Source: Eleusine coracana subsp. coracana (lineage: Eukaryota > Streptophyta > Magnoliopsida > Poales > Poaceae). From it: DNA of 64,000 bases. The position numbers and the translations under genes are program-made. The stretch is taken from positions 70,172,403 through 70,236,402 of the forward strand of contig CM064426.1 of NCBI GenBank assembly GCA_032690845.1, written 5' to 3'. The number at the start of each line of letters is the position of its first letter. Position 1 is the stretch's first letter. Shown in pieces: positions 35,688 to 49,198 of this stretch. The notes beneath the pieces are model-generated. The model made no database searches and was not told the origin of the DNA. It was given only the letters and a program-made list of their open reading frames with translations.

Positions 35688-38600
35688 CATCCTTGATGGA
35701 GTAGGAAATTCAGTGCTTTATAAAAATCTTAAGGAACTAGTTCCCTGAAGCACCATAACGCAAATTTCAAGTTGTGTATTACTGAATGTTTGAGATTTAT
35801 TGATTATGAAGATTGTTGCCTTCCCACCTACATATGTAGTTATTGATAGAAACTAGGACCGCTAGTGGTAGATCGAGAGAGGGGAGTGCTCTGTAGGTGT
35901 ACCTTTTACGCCGTTCTATCACTTTTCTGGTTCTGTCGATGTAGTCTACACACGGGCAGCAATGTTTGGTGTAGAGGATGACGCCACGGTCGTGCTGGTC
36001 ATGCTGGCGGCGAGCTCGGTGTAGAGGTCGCCGGTGAAGGGGCTGATGGCTGGTGGCACTTCCCATCGCTTCAGCACCGCCCTCTTAGATCGGCTAGGGT
36101 TTAGAGGTGGGGATTACTATAGCGGTGACGAACCTCGTGTCATGTGAAACATGGTCCCCACCTCTTCTTATAGACGCTGCATGATAGGGGCCCACCAGCC
36201 CTCTTTGGGCTGGACGCCTCCGATCAGGGCGTGATCAAGGGCCCAATGGGTCATTGGGCCCATTGGTGGAGAGATCAACCTAACAGTTATCTCTCGCAGT
36301 TTGGTTTGTGACACATGCAGCAGAGTTTGAACATATCTGTAGTAACACAGTTGCCATCGTCATACTTCTCTCGGATGCACTCGTCTTTGCATATGCATTT
36401 TCTGGTCCACCAGGGAAAGCATGGCATTTGCTAATCTGCAAGGGTCCAGCAAGCTGGATTCTTTGTTTGCCAATCAGCAGCAGTAGCCTTGCGACCTAAG
36501 AATCATTTCAAGGGAAATCATACCTTACTATTCTATAGATGGCAAAAGATGGACGTGAAAGATTTGAGCATGCATGTGTGTGTAACTAAGAGTATGTACC
36601 TGATGCAGGAACCAACAATATAAGAAGCATGGAACACATTGCATTCTTGCAGGCCATCATCCAAATTGACTGAAAAAAGTTCAGGATAGCCACCAATATT
36701 GTGCTGTTGGCCAAGAAATAAGAGGTCTGTGTTTTTATATTGGACGCAAATCCATTGCTATTATCTTTATTATTTGTTTATACATATAAGAATGCTATGA
36801 GGAGTACTCTTTTCTTAATTAGTTTATACAACAAAATAAGGCACATGTCTAGCCAAAAGATATAGATATACATGCATGTAGATAGTGATATTATTAAATC
36901 TTATTGTTGCTACTATCTTAATATATACCACTGTATGGGACATTTTTTTAGATAATGACTACGTATGGGAATGTGAAAGGTACTTTATTTTCATAGCAAC
37001 CAGCATTGATATTTGAGATACTATATCTTGCATGATGTTACTGCTATAGCCTACACTATACATAAATTCGAAGTTCCATTTTGATCTTCTTTTAAATGAC
37101 AGTGGTATTCTCAATGTCAGGGATGCACACGCCTCAATCTATTAATTTTCTTGAGAACAATTTCCTACCGCTATCAGATTTATATAGAATTCATTGTCAG
37201 GCATGTACACCTTAACATTTTTACGGTCTCCAAAATTTCTTACCAATATCATCCACAAAGAATCTGCCAAACAAAGGTGGAATTTTATTCGGTATTCAAT
37301 GTTTTTTGTGTTCCTTTGTTAATTAGCATATGTGTCGGCCAGAAAAAATTCGTCCTTGAGCTATTTTTTTCGTAGAAATGGCTCGAGCAGAAGCAAAGGA
37401 TGTAAGGGAAGGATGGACAAGCATGAGCTCATCATGATCAACGTTCGGACTTTGGAAATTCACGAGCAGAACACCGTGAAGACGTGAGCTCTGTCAATAT
37501 ATTAGCAATGAAACCGCGATGGAGCTGCAATTTATTGCTGTTTTTGAACAACATATTACTTGGGTTTTATTCAAAGCCAAAACCATTACTCACTTTGTTT
37601 TAAATTATTGTCACCGTTAATTTGTTGTGTTACTTTTTATCATTCATCTTAATTTGCCCCTCGTTATTCCTTCACTGCCTCCTCTCTTGCTCCTCATCGA
37701 ACCACCGTGCGAATTCCTGCAGTCACGCCTTGTTACGGTAGCGGCAATGTATTGACAGTGGCACTCGGCAAGGGATAAGTCTGAGTCATGATGCGGCATG
37801 ATGACAGGAGGAGATGTGGCGAGGAGAGGAGGAGAGATAAATAGGGGAGATCGAGGACGTGGCGGCTGGGAAAGAAAGATAAAGGAGTGGTAGTATGAAT
37901 TGGTTCTTCCTATTTGAAGATTGTTCACCTACTAGTAGCCAACCACTTAAGCGACCGCTGGAAATGGAACCGATTTGCAGTAGTGGTTGCTAGGGTGGGC
38001 ACGTTCTTTTGTAGTACCAATCCACAACATTCCTGCTAGAACTATCAGTACAAATCATTTTTGTAGTAGCGTATGTGAATTTCTTATAAACTGGGACAGA
38101 GAGTCGTACCATCAACAAGGATATGATAATAGGAACTTTCAATTTGTGTGTAGGCAGCACATATATCCTAGATTATTTGTCATTCTAGCAAAGTTTCTAG
38201 GTGCAGATTTATAACATCTTCTACGAAACTAGATGGTGGTATGGTTGTTTAGGTTCATAGAATCTTCTGTGACTGAGTCTAGTATATGGTTAAAATGACA
38301 ACTATTTTAGGATAGACTGAGTAGTATATATATCTTAATTATAAATATATATTTACTCCTTAGAAGATATGCCATTGATTTTTTATTTGGGATCAATAAA
38401 TAAAGATAGAGCAATAAGATATAATAACATTATTACCTGTATGTGTCCAAATCTTTTGGCTAGGCAGGGACCGTACTCGCCTCAATATAAAGAAAACCCC
38501 TTATTTGTCCTCGCCAACAACAGTTTTAGTGGCTGTCTTCTACTTTATAACTTATCTGGAAATTCAGATGGCGAACCGCAAACAAGTGATGTGTTACGTG

Positions 38601-38740
38601 CTTCTTATGACACTAGCCCATGCATCAGGTTCTCTCTCTGTGTGTATCTTTCTCTCTCCATGCCTGTCTTTTTCCATATATATGAAATTGGAATGAGGTT
38701 CTGATTTTTCCCATAATGATTCTTAGGTCGTGAGGCTATC
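35688..38740. other. Long intergenic stretch without a supported gene
   Basis: Contains a GC-richer segment at 35930-36290 with repeats of GGGCCCA, and AT-rich DNA. Short frames such as 38566-38690 (MANRKQVMCYVLLMTLAHA) look signal-peptide-like but have no continuation that I can follow. I recognise no family. Confidence 0.4.
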
Positions 38741-39176
38741 ATTTCAATGGAAGATATGAATATGGCTTGCTGGACCCCTTCAAATTTCCATATGTCCTGC
38801 TTTCCCTTTTGGATCAAGAAAAAGACATGCAAATAAGCGTGCATCCGGGAAAAGTATGACGATGGTGATTGCTTGCTTCTTATTAAAACTTTTCAGACAC
38901 GTTGCATGTGTCATAAACCAAACTGCACGTGACTGTAACATATATATGCATGACAACTCTTATAATAAAAAAAAGAGAAGATATATATAATCTCCTGAAT
39001 GAATAAATCTTGGACATTTATTAAAGAAACCATATAATGATATTGTGGTATTATAACCGCAACGAGTTGTTTCTGGTGGATCATCCTTTGGTTGGAGTAT
39101 ATATATGTTTGGCTTGAATAGGAAAAAAAGAAGAGAAGAGAAAGAAAAGGTAAAAGATAGTGTATATATAGAAGCT

Positions 39177-39450
39177 TCGCTCGATGGATCATGGATGATG
39201 AGAACTGATCGGTCTCTGCAAATTCACAAGACAAGCATGAACGACCATGAAGATACTGCTTGCCCAATCGCGTCTCCATAATCCGTACGCAACACAAAAA
39301 CGTTGGCGTCGCGTTGGCCAGGGAGAGCGCCTGAATGCTTGCTCTCGTAACGGCCTAGCAGAGCGCGTAGACGGCGTTTATCCAGCGCTGACGTTAGCGC
39401 CGGTGCCCTCGTGGAGGGCGGCGAGCAGGAGAGTGGAGAGCGCACGACAA
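39177..39450 (-). pseudogene. PMEI family relic, minus-strand member of unit 1
   Basis: The segment 39180-39300 matches the 3' side of the intact gene at 42518-43096 (GAGAACTGATCGGTCTCTGC, ACAAGACAAGCATGAACGAC, TTGCCCAATCG). 39375-39440 retains a few N-terminal-like codons on the minus strand (LLLAALHEGTG) and then a stop. The inhibitor domain itself is deleted. Confidence 0.4.
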
Positions 39451-40065
39451 AAAAAAAACTTGACCCGGAGGCGCAACTGTCACCACTTCCGAGCCATTGT
39501 TGTCATCGTCCGTCGTAGCATGGAATCCTGAACTGCATCTTGCTGATCACAGTACCAAACGTCTGTTCTGTTTCAGTGTTGCACGAGGTGCATGTTAAGC
39601 ACTCTGCTTTTGCCGCACCCAGAAAGCACCGCCCGCTGGATCACTCCAGGGAAAAGGATCGCATCGCAAATTAAGCCGCTGTGAGTTGGTTTCTGGTCCG
39701 GTGCGATGACCAGTCACCAGCATTCAGTAAAACCAGCTGCACTGTGCGCATTTGCTGCCGTGGAGTAGAGAGACCGACCGGCCACAAGGGAAAAGGAGCA
39801 GTAACACTTAGCGGCAGCATCGGTCCGCCGCCGCGCTTCGCTCCAACCTCTTTGTTGCAAGAAAGTGGTGATGGGTAGTTGTAGTAGTAAATTAAACGTG
39901 ACGGTTGAGACTAGGACAGACATGCAAACCGGGTGATCAAGCGTGCCCGTGTGCGTTGCGTTCACTCTGCGCTCACCTAACCTCAACCATTCCGCTACGT
40001 CATCACCGGCAGCGGAAGAGGAAAAGGCCCCAGCAGAAGCGAACAGATCAACCAGAACGAGAGCC

Positions 40066-40528
40066 ATGAGCAAGACCTCACTGCTCGTCCTGGCCACCAT
40101 CGCGGCTGCCGATCCGCGACTTCGTGGACGCTGGCTTCCTCTGCTCCGGCCGTACGTCAGCGCCACCTGCGCTGACCGCCACGCGCACCTTCTTTTCGTC
40201 ATCCAACTCGCCACGGGGCTAGCGGCACGACGCCGCCATTTCTATGGCCCGTGATTATCCTGACCCGGCCACACGTGACGCTCTGAAGGCTTGCGGGCTT
40301 CTCTACGGCTCTGGGTTGGTGCCGGCACTGCGGCTGCATCGCCAATACGCCGCGGCACGGAATTGGGCCGCGGCCAAGTCGTTGCTGCTCCTCACGGACC
40401 ACGCCGGGATCGGGTGCGGCGCCGTGCTCACCGACGCGCCACCGGCGGGGGGAGGATGGCCGGCGCCAACCGCGACTTCGACCAGCTCGTTACCATGGCC
40501 ACCACGTTTGCTCAATGCCGTCACCTAG
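40066..40528 (+). pseudogene. PMEI/invertase inhibitor pseudogene, unit 1
   Basis: Homologous to the intact gene at 49199-49765. The start MSKTSLLVLATIAA is followed at once by sequence matching IRDFVDAGF, so most of the first helix and the first Cys region are deleted. Several frameshifts follow. DALKACGLLYGSGLVPALRL and GHAGIGC-like codons remain in a second frame (from 40244), and ANRDFDQLVTMATT in a third. The stop at 40526 is at the homologous place. Confidence 0.8.
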
Positions 40529-40539
40529 CTGAGTTACAT

Positions 40540-41560
40540 GGCATGTGAAAAGACTTCTTTCGAGCTCAATGCAACAATATGGAACCAATACACATTATGC
40601 ACACCTATGGATTTGTACTTATTGTTGTTACGATAGCAATTCTATTTTCTAATACTGTCTTTCATGTCTCATAATGATAAATTTGGAGCATATACTCCTT
40701 GACATGAGGAAGGAAAGCTTTGGAGCAATTGTTACCCTGACAATTTGGGTACATCTTTTAGAAAACAGAACTGAAATATTTTAGCGAGTTAAAAATCAGA
40801 ATGAGGCTTTGTTGTCTCTGAAAAAATCCTAAAAATATCTTGCTCCCATGTCCATTAACATGATAGAGTGTTAATCTACTAATGTGTATTTGTATGTCAC
40901 TCCAGCTTTAGCATTAATACATGGACTTTTAAAATGTGATGGTAATCGAATCAAGAGTTATCAACTTATTATTGATTCATTATGTATCAAGGATTATTTA
41001 TCATAATTAAATAATAAAATAATTATGACATTTCATATCGTACCTGTAGAGCATACAAAGATTAAAAATTCAATCCAACCATGATATAAGTATATCAATC
41101 CGTACTAGGCTTATATATATCCACATGAAGACTTATTAAATTTATAAATAATTATGTACTATAGTGTTTCTCTTAGCTGAAGACATTTTAACATGAGCAT
41201 TCTAATTTGTTGGATTTAGACTACTATTTAAAGTTTATGTGATAAATATTATTGGGCAATAGTTAGTCGATAATGGTAAAGGAGATGTTTTTAAAGATCA
41301 ATAAACCTCACATTTTTGACAAAGTATTGGCCTTGAAGGCATGCAGATGGTGACCACCAACTGTAAAACTTGGTTGAATTTCTATATGGTGTTTATCATA
41401 ATATTTTTCTTCAAGATCAGAAAGCTTTGAAAGCACCATCTCTTTCAACTAAATTCAACAACACAACTGGAATATAACCTGTGAGTAGTAAGAAAGGAAG
41501 ACACAATCAGAATGAGGCAAACTCAGTGCTTTGAAAAGAAAAACAGGAAGCAGAGGAAAC
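40540..41560. repeat. Duplicated 3' flank of plus-strand PMEI genes, copy 1
   Basis: Diverged copies of this AT-rich flank follow the plus-strand PMEI members at 45830-46880 and 49790-50560. Markers in the same order are GTACTTATTGTTGTTACGA, AATTTGGGTACATCTTTTAG, TCCACTCCAGCTTTAGC-like text and GTGTTTCTCTTAG. No ORF is conserved, so the flank is non-coding. Confidence 0.75.
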
Positions 41561-42517
41561 CAGTTAAAAGATGTCATGTAAAAATGGTAGATCGATAATC
41601 ACAGATAAAGATAGCACTACGTGGCAAATGATTACACAATTTCTAACACAGAGTGATAATAACAGATGAAGATAACATTACATAGTACGTAACTCAGAAC
41701 ACAAGCCAGACATAGAGCGATAAGCATAGGCAAAGATCATTGCAACATTACTTAGTATCGTTTCTATGGAAGATACCAATATGGTTTGCTGGATCACTTT
41801 GAATTTCCACATATCTTGCTTTCCCTTTTGGATTATTAAAAGTACATTTCTTTAAAATTAAATAGAAGATATAATATTTCATATGAATAAATCTTGGACA
41901 TTTCTTATGGAAATGATATAATGATAGTGGTGTTATAACAACAACGAGGATTCTATGAATTTTCATGCACTAGTGCTTGACAAAGGATGTCTTGAAAAAT
42001 GGTAAAATAATTATGTTGGCGGTTATAGAACATAAACAAACGCCCTTGTGAGCCTATCTCAATTTTTTTCTTTTACTTAAAGATAACTAATCATAATTAC
42101 TAATTAAGGATTGAAAACAATTGTTTGTATTTGAAAGTTAAAAAGAATTTGAGCAGCCACCCGTGTGGTATTGTTTCTGTTGGATGGGCCGTTGAAAGTT
42201 GAAAAGAATTTAAGTTGAAAGAAATATGAGAAGATTGAAAACACGGTTGTTACACGTTGTCCCGCTTCATATGGTTCCTATATCTTCATCAGCTCTGTTT
42301 CGTACCCTGTTCCTTTAAAAAGAAAAGAAAAGGTAAAAGACAGAAGTGTCGCTAGATAGATCATGGATGAGAGTTGATCGGTTTCTGCAGATTCTTCACA
42401 AGACAAGCATGAACGACGATGCTGCTGCCCGGCCAATGGTTTCTCCGTAGTCCGTTATGGACAAACATTGCCTACTGTTACAATAAGTCGCGACAGCCAC
42501 ACGCGCTAGAAGGTCAG

Positions 42518-43096
42518 TCAGTCGGTGGCCGCCATGTACGCCACGACGGCGTGCGCGACGAAGGCCATGTCGCTGAACTGCCCGTTCTCCGGTGGTACGG
42601 CCGCCGCTGCTGTCCCCTCCATCACGCCCTCGCACGCCGGGGCGGCGTACTGTGTTGCCTGGATAACCTCCCGCGCGCCGCGGTACCGCCGCGCCGCCAC
42701 CGACGCCGCCGTCCACCGGAGCGCCGGCACCGCGCCGCCGTACAGCTCCAGGCACGACGCCCACGTCGTCGCGTTGTTGTTGTCGGCGCCGGCGGCGGAG
42801 GAGGACTGGATGATGCTGCCTTGCGCCGCGGTGGCGTTCCGCGCCGCCAGCCTCGCGGCGAGCGCGGCCACGGCGTGGGCGTCGTGGACGGCGGCGGCGT
42901 GGCAGGGGTCAGAGGCGTCGGAGCAGAGCGCGGCGAGGCAGAGGGTTGGAGTGACGTAGTAGCCGCCCAGGCTGCTGCACACCGTGTCCAGCGCTGACCT
43001 CGTCATCGTCGTCGTCTTGGTGGTCGCAGAGTCCCCATGGACGACGACGGCGAGGACAGCGAGCAGGAGGAGGGCGGGGAGCACGCTGCGGCCCAT
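42518..43096 (-). CDS. Pectin methylesterase/invertase inhibitor family protein, gene A
   Basis: A single-exon ORF of 192 residues. The signal peptide (about residues 1-22, hydrophobic LLLLAVLAVVVHG) indicates secretion to the cell wall. The PMEI four-helix domain follows. Conserved Cys occur in TVCSSLGG and TPTLCLAAL (first disulfide pair) and in WASCLELYGG and APACEGVM (second pair), with two extra Cys (LCSD, DPC). Family members bind and block pectin methylesterases or acid invertases, and the target cannot be read from sequence. The start at 43096 is supported by the signal peptide. The central 449 bp equals gene B exactly, as far as I can compare. The paired plus-strand gene of this unit is reduced to a 3' stub at 45.7 kb. 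Confidence 0.85.
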   Translation of the reverse strand: MGRSVLPALLLLAVLAVVVHGDSATTKTTTMTRSALDTVCSSLGGYYVTPTLCLAALCSDASDPCHAAAVHDAHAVAALAARLAARNATAAQGSIIQSSSAAGADNNNATTWASCLELYGGAVPALRWTAASVAARRYRGAREVIQATQYAAPACEGVMEGTAAAAVPPENGQFSDMAFVAHAVVAYMAATD

Positions 43097-43718
43097 GTTG
43101 GGTGGTGCAACCTCTACTCTATCTGGCTAGTGGCTATATTCTCTCTTTCTGTTTCTGTCTGAGGCTTCTAACTGTGTTATTTCCAGCGATAGATCTGTTT
43201 CACGAGTGTGCAGTGTCGCGAGTGATGAATGTGGTGATATGATGCGGCCGGCAGGCCATGCTTTTTTATGAGCCCCGCGCACTTTTGTGTTTTCTACCGT
43301 TGCGTTTTCTCAACGGCCGTAGACTGTAGAAGTGCCCACCTCCATCACAAAGGTACAACTGAATCACATTTGCTAATCAGTGAACACGTCAGTGAACCTC
43401 TGTTCTCTCACGAGCCGCGTCTCAGGGCGTGCTTGTGCCTCATCCAGTAAGCACCGCTGATGGTTCAGCGCAAAGGATCGCGATTGCAATGCCGCCGCAA
43501 ATTGATTTCTTCTCTGTTCATCTGCTTCCGTACAGTCGTGAGACCGGCCACCAGCCAACTACCTCAGTCCTCTCAGAAGAACGCGTGATCCTGTTGGATG
43601 CGAAATTTGGCGAAGGATTTGTGTTTGCAGGTATAGCAGTAAAGTTGGGCAAGAAGATGAGACAAGTTGCATGATTTGCTACATGGAGTTACTTGGCCTT
43701 CGTTGGTTCACTTAGCTA

Positions 43719-44050
43719 GTGTTCATTTTTTTTCTAAATTTTAGTGGGATCACATCAATCATTAAAATGCTATATATAATTATTAAATATATATTAAATA
43801 TAAAACTAATTACAGAGTTGAATACGCATCGGCGTGACAAATTTATTAAAATTAATTAAGTCATCATTAAGAGATATTTACTGTAGCATCACATTATCTA
43901 ATTATGATCTATTAATCTTAATAGATTTATCTCGTCATTTAGAGAGAGGGTTATGAGCTGAGTTTTATTAGTAATCTATATTTATACTTCTAATTAGTAT
44001 TACAATATTTGATGGAACATGTTAAAAATTAGAGAGGTGGAAACAAACAC
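43719..44050. mobile_element. MITE, copy 3 of the three-copy family (inverted)
   Basis: Reverse-complement of the elements at 20117-20443 and 24149-24485, with GTGGAAACAAACACAC at its right end and TAGCATCACATTATCTAAT inside. It lies in the spacer of PMEI unit 2. Confidence 0.75.
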
Positions 44051-44294
44051 ACCATTAGTATTTCTTCTTATACAGGCTGATGACGCTGATCGAAGTATTT
44101 GGTGGCCTGATGGAACTGATTGATGGATCAATCAAATTACTTTGTTTTTGCTGGAGACACATGGTCGAAGTTGGGACTTTGTCGGGGATACGCACGTGAG
44201 TTACTGATCTATTCATAAGTTACTGAGGCATATAAGACGTGCACATGAAGGGTTTCTGAATGGAGCTAGAGGGAGTCAAGGAGAGATATATGTA

Positions 44295-44599
44295 CTCTCT
44301 CCATATTAGAAAAGTAATTTGTTTTGACTTAATATCAATTATCATCAAATAAATTCGTTTTGGTTTAATAGCAAGTAAATGAGAAGAGTAGCACAAAAAA
44401 TAAGGTCAATGGGAGTCAAACCCACCACCTCCAACTTGGACTTTGACACAGACAACCAATGGGACAAGTAAATAGTTGTGAATAAAGTAGAACCAATACT
44501 CTATTTAATAGGGTAAACATAGAAAATATTCTCTCATTAATCTCTCCTTAGTATTCTAAATGATGTCCAAAACGAATTGTTTTTTTAATATGGAGGGAG
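44295..44599. mobile_element. Stowaway-like MITE
   Basis: The left end CTCTCTCCATATTAGAAAAG and the right end (complement) CTCCCTCCATATTAAAAAAA are inverted repeats, flanked by TA on both sides (44293-44294, 44600-44601). CTCCCTCC termini with a TA TSD define Stowaway (Tc1/mariner) elements. Confidence 0.88.
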
Positions 44600-44601
44600 T
44601 A

Positions 44602-45656
44602 TCTCAGTAATGTGTTTGTCAAGTTAGTATCATATTTAGATATAGATTTGGTTTGGAGTCGGTTTGAGTTCATGCTTATTACTCATAATATTTACAACAT
44701 TCAAGAGGAAATTGCAATTAGCAGATTGAAATAATAAACCGACGAAGAAACAAAGCATACTAGATAGATGTTTCTTACTCTTGATTAACCAAGGGTACAA
44801 TAAAAACAAATTTTTTTAAAATAATCTTATTTTAGTACTTTGAATAATTATTATATGAAAATATTTGGTAACTCTGAAAATTCCAAAAATCTCCTTTGCC
44901 TAATCTGCAATACAAAATTGGACTTGAATATTTTGTAATCGTGATTCCAAAAAATAGTCAGCTCCTATTTCGTATTGCAGACTTTTCTAATTTTTGATAA
45001 CATATTATCGCATAAAAATATAAATAATATCCTAAAAAGACCACTAACCTCGAATTCATGATTTTGAAATACAAAATAGGTTCATGAAATTTTAGAAATG
45101 AAATATTTAAAAATTGCTAACAAAATTAGCAGTTTCAAAAATGAAAAAGGTAAATTAGATGCTACTAAATTTAATAAGTAAAATTCAAATCCAAGTGACA
45201 TTCATACCCAAATTTCACAATTGAGAATTGTATTCTAGGAACTCGTTACACACCACAATTCCGTAATCAACTAGTCATATAAACCAAATACACAAAAACT
45301 TTGTTTGCTCAATTCATGAAAACAAAACACAAAATTAATTAAAAAAATAAATTGCCTGAAATGGAAACACATATTATCGCACATCGAACAGTAGTTGAGA
45401 ACCTATAACTGCCAACTACTACTTATATTAAAAGAGGGTACAACAAAACATGCAGACAGAGCAGCATGCAGTATACCATCAGGGGACACAACTTTGACTT
45501 CAGCTAATCCATGTTTGTTCAGATATGCATGCTAATTACTTGCTGACTGGGATAACCACTTACACGTGGATCTGCAATTTCCGAATTGTGACAAGCTGGT
45601 AGCCATGAGCCATCCAATAAGGGATGGTAGGTACCGCCTGCATTAGAAAGCTATTT
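44602..45656. other. AT-rich insertion between unit 2 spacer and its plus-strand PMEI stub
   Basis: No gene is recognised. It is very AT-rich from 44700 to 45400. It replaces the region where the 5' part of the plus-strand PMEI gene would be expected. Confidence 0.5.
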
Positions 45657-45800
45657 TCGCATTCGGGCCATGCTGGGATTGGCTGCTATGCAACACTCGC
45701 CGGCGCAACACCGGCGGAGGCGGAGAGGATGGCTGGGGCCAACCGTGAGTTCGATCAGCTCACAACCATGGCCACCACGCTGCTCAACGCCGTCACCTAA
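45657..45800 (+). pseudogene. PMEI pseudogene, 3' stub of unit 2
   Basis: Encodes only the C-terminal end, GIGCYATLAGATPAEAERM followed by ANREFDQLTTMATTLL, and a stop at the position equivalent to the intact gene at 49199. The rest of the gene is absent. Confidence 0.8.
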
Positions 45801-45829
45801 CTGAGTTAGATGACATGTGAAAAAGAGTT

Positions 45830-46880
45830 TTTTCGGGTTCAATGCACATTATATCCACATTTTGATTTTTTTTTACTTATTGTTGTTACGACAACATTTT
45901 TAATACTGTCTTTCATGTCATAATGATAAACTTGGAACATATACTCTTTGACATGAAAAAAGAAAGCAAGGACCTGAATAAACTTTGGAGCAATTGTTAC
46001 ACCAACAAATTGGGTACATCTTTTAGAAAACAGAACTAAAATATTTCAGCGAGTCAAAAATCAGAATGAGGTTTTGTCATCTCTGAAAATATCCCAAAAA
46101 TATCTTGCTTCCGATGTCCATTGGGATGATGCAGGGTTGATCTAGTAATGTGTATTTGTATACCACTCCAGCTTTAGCTCTAATACAGGGACTTTTATAA
46201 ACAACTAGTTTTAGTGATGGTAATGGAATCAAGATTTATCAACTTATTATTTATTCTCATTATGGATGAAAGATTATTTACCATGATTAAATAATAATAT
46301 AATTGTGACATTTCATATGGTACCTATAGAGAGTATAAAGATTAATAGTTTAATAATATAACCATGATATAATATGAAATTATGTGCTACACGTATATAT
46401 TAATGCCATGACTTATTGAATTTATAAATTATCATGTATTTTAGTGTTTCTCTTAGTTTAAAACATTTTAACAGTAGCATTCTAATATGTTCTATTTAGA
46501 CTAATATTTAAATTTTATTTTGTAAATATTATTGGGTAATACTTAGTTGATAGTGCTAAAGAAGATGATCTTAAAGATTCATAAATCTCATATTTGACAC
46601 AAAGCATACCAACCTTGGAGTCATGTAGATGGTGACCGCCAATATCAAGACTTGTTTGAATTTCTACATGGTCCTTCTTGTAATATTTTTCTACAGGGTC
46701 ACAAAGCTTTAAAAGCATCATCTCGTTTAACTAAATTCAACAACACAACCGTAATATAACCTGAGCGAAGTAAGAAAGGAATACATGATTAGAATGAGCC
46801 AAACTCCATCCTTCAAAAAGGAAAATGGGAAGTAGAGGAAACTAGTTAAACGATGTCATTTAAAAATGGTAGAGAGATAA
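45830..46880. repeat. Duplicated 3' flank of plus-strand PMEI genes, copy 2
   Basis: Follows the 45.7-kb stub. It is closely similar in order and content to 40540-41560 and 49790-50560. Confidence 0.75.
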
Positions 46881-48420
46881 GCACAAGTGAACATAGCATT
46901 ACATAGTAACTAAAAAAAAAGCCTGACAAAGTGCTTGCTTTGGTTAGTTCTTCCAGAGATTGGCACAACTAGTTGTTTTCTTTGGTAAATTAGTTTTGGA
47001 TTCTTGATTAGTATATTGGTTAGTGAGTTATAATTAAATTAAACATATATATTCTGAGAGTTGTACCTAAATATGACATGTCACACTTTTGCGCTTCTTA
47101 GAAACATCTATGTTCATTTGTTCATATCATGCATAAGAGATAATTAGTTGAAAATTATTTATATCTCTCTGCACAGATGCCATAAGCCAAACAAGTGTTT
47201 CCTTTGGTTTAATGGTGTAGTTGTAAGCACATCGTATCACCGGGATATTGTTATTCTTTTCTAGATTTGTGGATTAGAAAAACATTGAGATTGGATGTCA
47301 GTATTCTTTTCTATGCATTGTGCTGCTACTGCTAGTCCACATGTGATGTGGAATTCTAGCAATGATGCTTGTAAATTAATTTCTGCAATGTAAAGGAAAC
47401 AATAAATGGTTTTCGAGAATGAAAATAGAGTTGTCCGTGGTGGTTTAAACCTTAATGACATTTTACATAAGGGCACAATAAACTGTTCTTTTCATAATGA
47501 GCTAATACCAACTTGCATCCTTATGATACCTATATAAATTTCGACTTAGAATGAGAAACCTATCTACTGATCAGTCATTTACCTACCCGTGATTAGTCAT
47601 TTACCTACACTGTTAATCTTGGAGCTCCATCTTTTGGTCAGAGCCTGATGATAGTTTTGAAATTTTGAAATTATCCGCTTGACACCTAATGGAAAAATGT
47701 TTAGTGGATCATACAAACGAGAGTAGAAACCCTATCTTGAATATTGTCTAACCATAGCTGTCTTACAACTTGATTACTATCTTACCATATCTATCTTACA
47801 ACTTGATAACTGTCTTACAACTTGATTACTGTCTTACCATAGTTGTCTTACAACTACATTTTAATTTTTATTAGCATTTTATTGCACATCTACTACAATG
47901 GTTGAATGACCCATGACATGTTGCCTAACTGTCTCATGATGTTAATTTTTCACTTTGCGAATTTAGGTACGAAGGAGTTGCAGTATCCAGATGTTGATGC
48001 ACCGTAGAGGCATGTGAGAGCAGCAGTTGCAACAACCACTTGGCGAGTCATCTCTATAGAAATCAAAAGTATCTTGAGATACAACATGAGAATTAACCAT
48101 CCTTTTTGTTCAGAAATTACAGAGTAGTTAGGTTTTACAAAATGCTGAAAGCATTTGGTGGATATAATGCTTGAACAATTCTGAGATGTGACAATTGTTA
48201 CCATATTCTTCTCTGGTTTTTTTTTTTGAACTTGTAATCTTCTCTGTTGGGTGATAATAAGTAGATCTGATCTGTATATAAATTTTGAATGATTCTAGAG
48301 ATCATTTATAAACTGTATGCTTTGCTTTGTGTTAGGTGCATGACATGATATTACCCCTGTTTCATTTTCTGTCCAGCCAAACAGGCTTTTCAAAGATGTT
48401 GTTTTCGATCCTGATTAGGA
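46881..48420. other. Intergenic, no gene seen
   Basis: AT-rich. The only structure is the short tandem repeat at 47757-47862. The minus-strand PMEI member expected for unit 3 is missing from this stretch. Confidence 0.5.
47757..47862. repeat. Short tandem repeat (CTGTCTTACAACTTGAT unit)
   Basis: Four imperfect copies of (C/T)T(G/A)TCTTACAACTTGAT with an alternating ACTNTCTTACCATA spacer. Confidence 0.85.
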
Positions 48421-48830
48421 ATGGCTGGTCACCAGGTTTTAGTGATAGACCAGGATCCTGCCGAACGAGTCTTTAGTGATGGCACTCTGCTTATGCCGCA
48501 TCCAGCAAGCACAACTGCAGAGGACATTTGTCGGATTGCATTACAAAGCCGCCTCAAGTTGGTTTCTTCTGTTCAATGTGACCCAAACTCATGGACACCA
48601 ATGCAGTTGTATTGTGCCCTGCATCGGCTGCCGGGCTGTAGTAGCTGTGAGACCGGCCACCAGCCAAGCACTTCAGTCCTCCCTGCAGCTCATGAACCGG
48701 TCGAACTGATTCAATGCAAAGTTGGGCAGGCATGGACCTTGCCGCCGTAGCTCGGACTTTGGACCATTGAAGCATGGACTTGTGGTTGCAAAAGGAGGAG
48801 TAATGCCTGCCGGCTTCAACGCCCCGACCT
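48421..48830. repeat. Shared spacer of divergent PMEI pairs, unit 3 copy
   Basis: Matches 52225-52620 and, more weakly, 43420-43600 and 39580-39720. Markers are ATGGCACTCTGCTTATGCC, CATCCAGCAAGCAC, AAAGCCGCC, GACCGGCCACCAGCCAA and GAAGCATGGACTTGTGGTTG. In intact units this spacer lies between the two 5' ends, so it may hold both promoters. The short frame 48421-48750 is not conserved in the other copies. Confidence 0.7.
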
Positions 48831-49198
48831 CTTCCTTGGAAGAAAATCTTTCGTCTCCGACTTAGCAGACAACGGTAAAGCGAGGCAAGATATTGAAAAG
48901 TACGACTTCATGAAAGTGGTGGTGAGGCAATGCCTCGCTTCTTGCCAACCTGTTGTATGAAGTAAATGGCGACGGTTGTTGAGACGAGGAGGAGACAGCA
49001 CAAATCGGGTGATCATCGGGCGTCCCGTGCGTGAGTTCATTTCTCCTCTCACCTAACCTCAACTATTCGGCCACGTCGTCGTCATCTTCATCTGCAGCTG
49101 AGAGAAAGGCCACAGCATATGCAGGAGTGAACCGAATCACCGATCCACAGACAGAGGTAGCACGCAGCAGAACATACTAGTACGAGAGGTCGAGAACC

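Noticed and set aside
42419..42997. Long plus-strand frame (192 codons) opposite PMEI gene A, and its twin at 51291-51875
   Set aside because: Arg/Pro/Gly-rich antisense frames are expected opposite very GC-rich coding sequence. The minus-strand frames have signal peptides and conserved Cys.
48421..48750. 109-codon frame in the PMEI spacer
   Set aside because: The homologous spacers at 43.4 and 52.3 kb do not keep the frame, so it is not coding.
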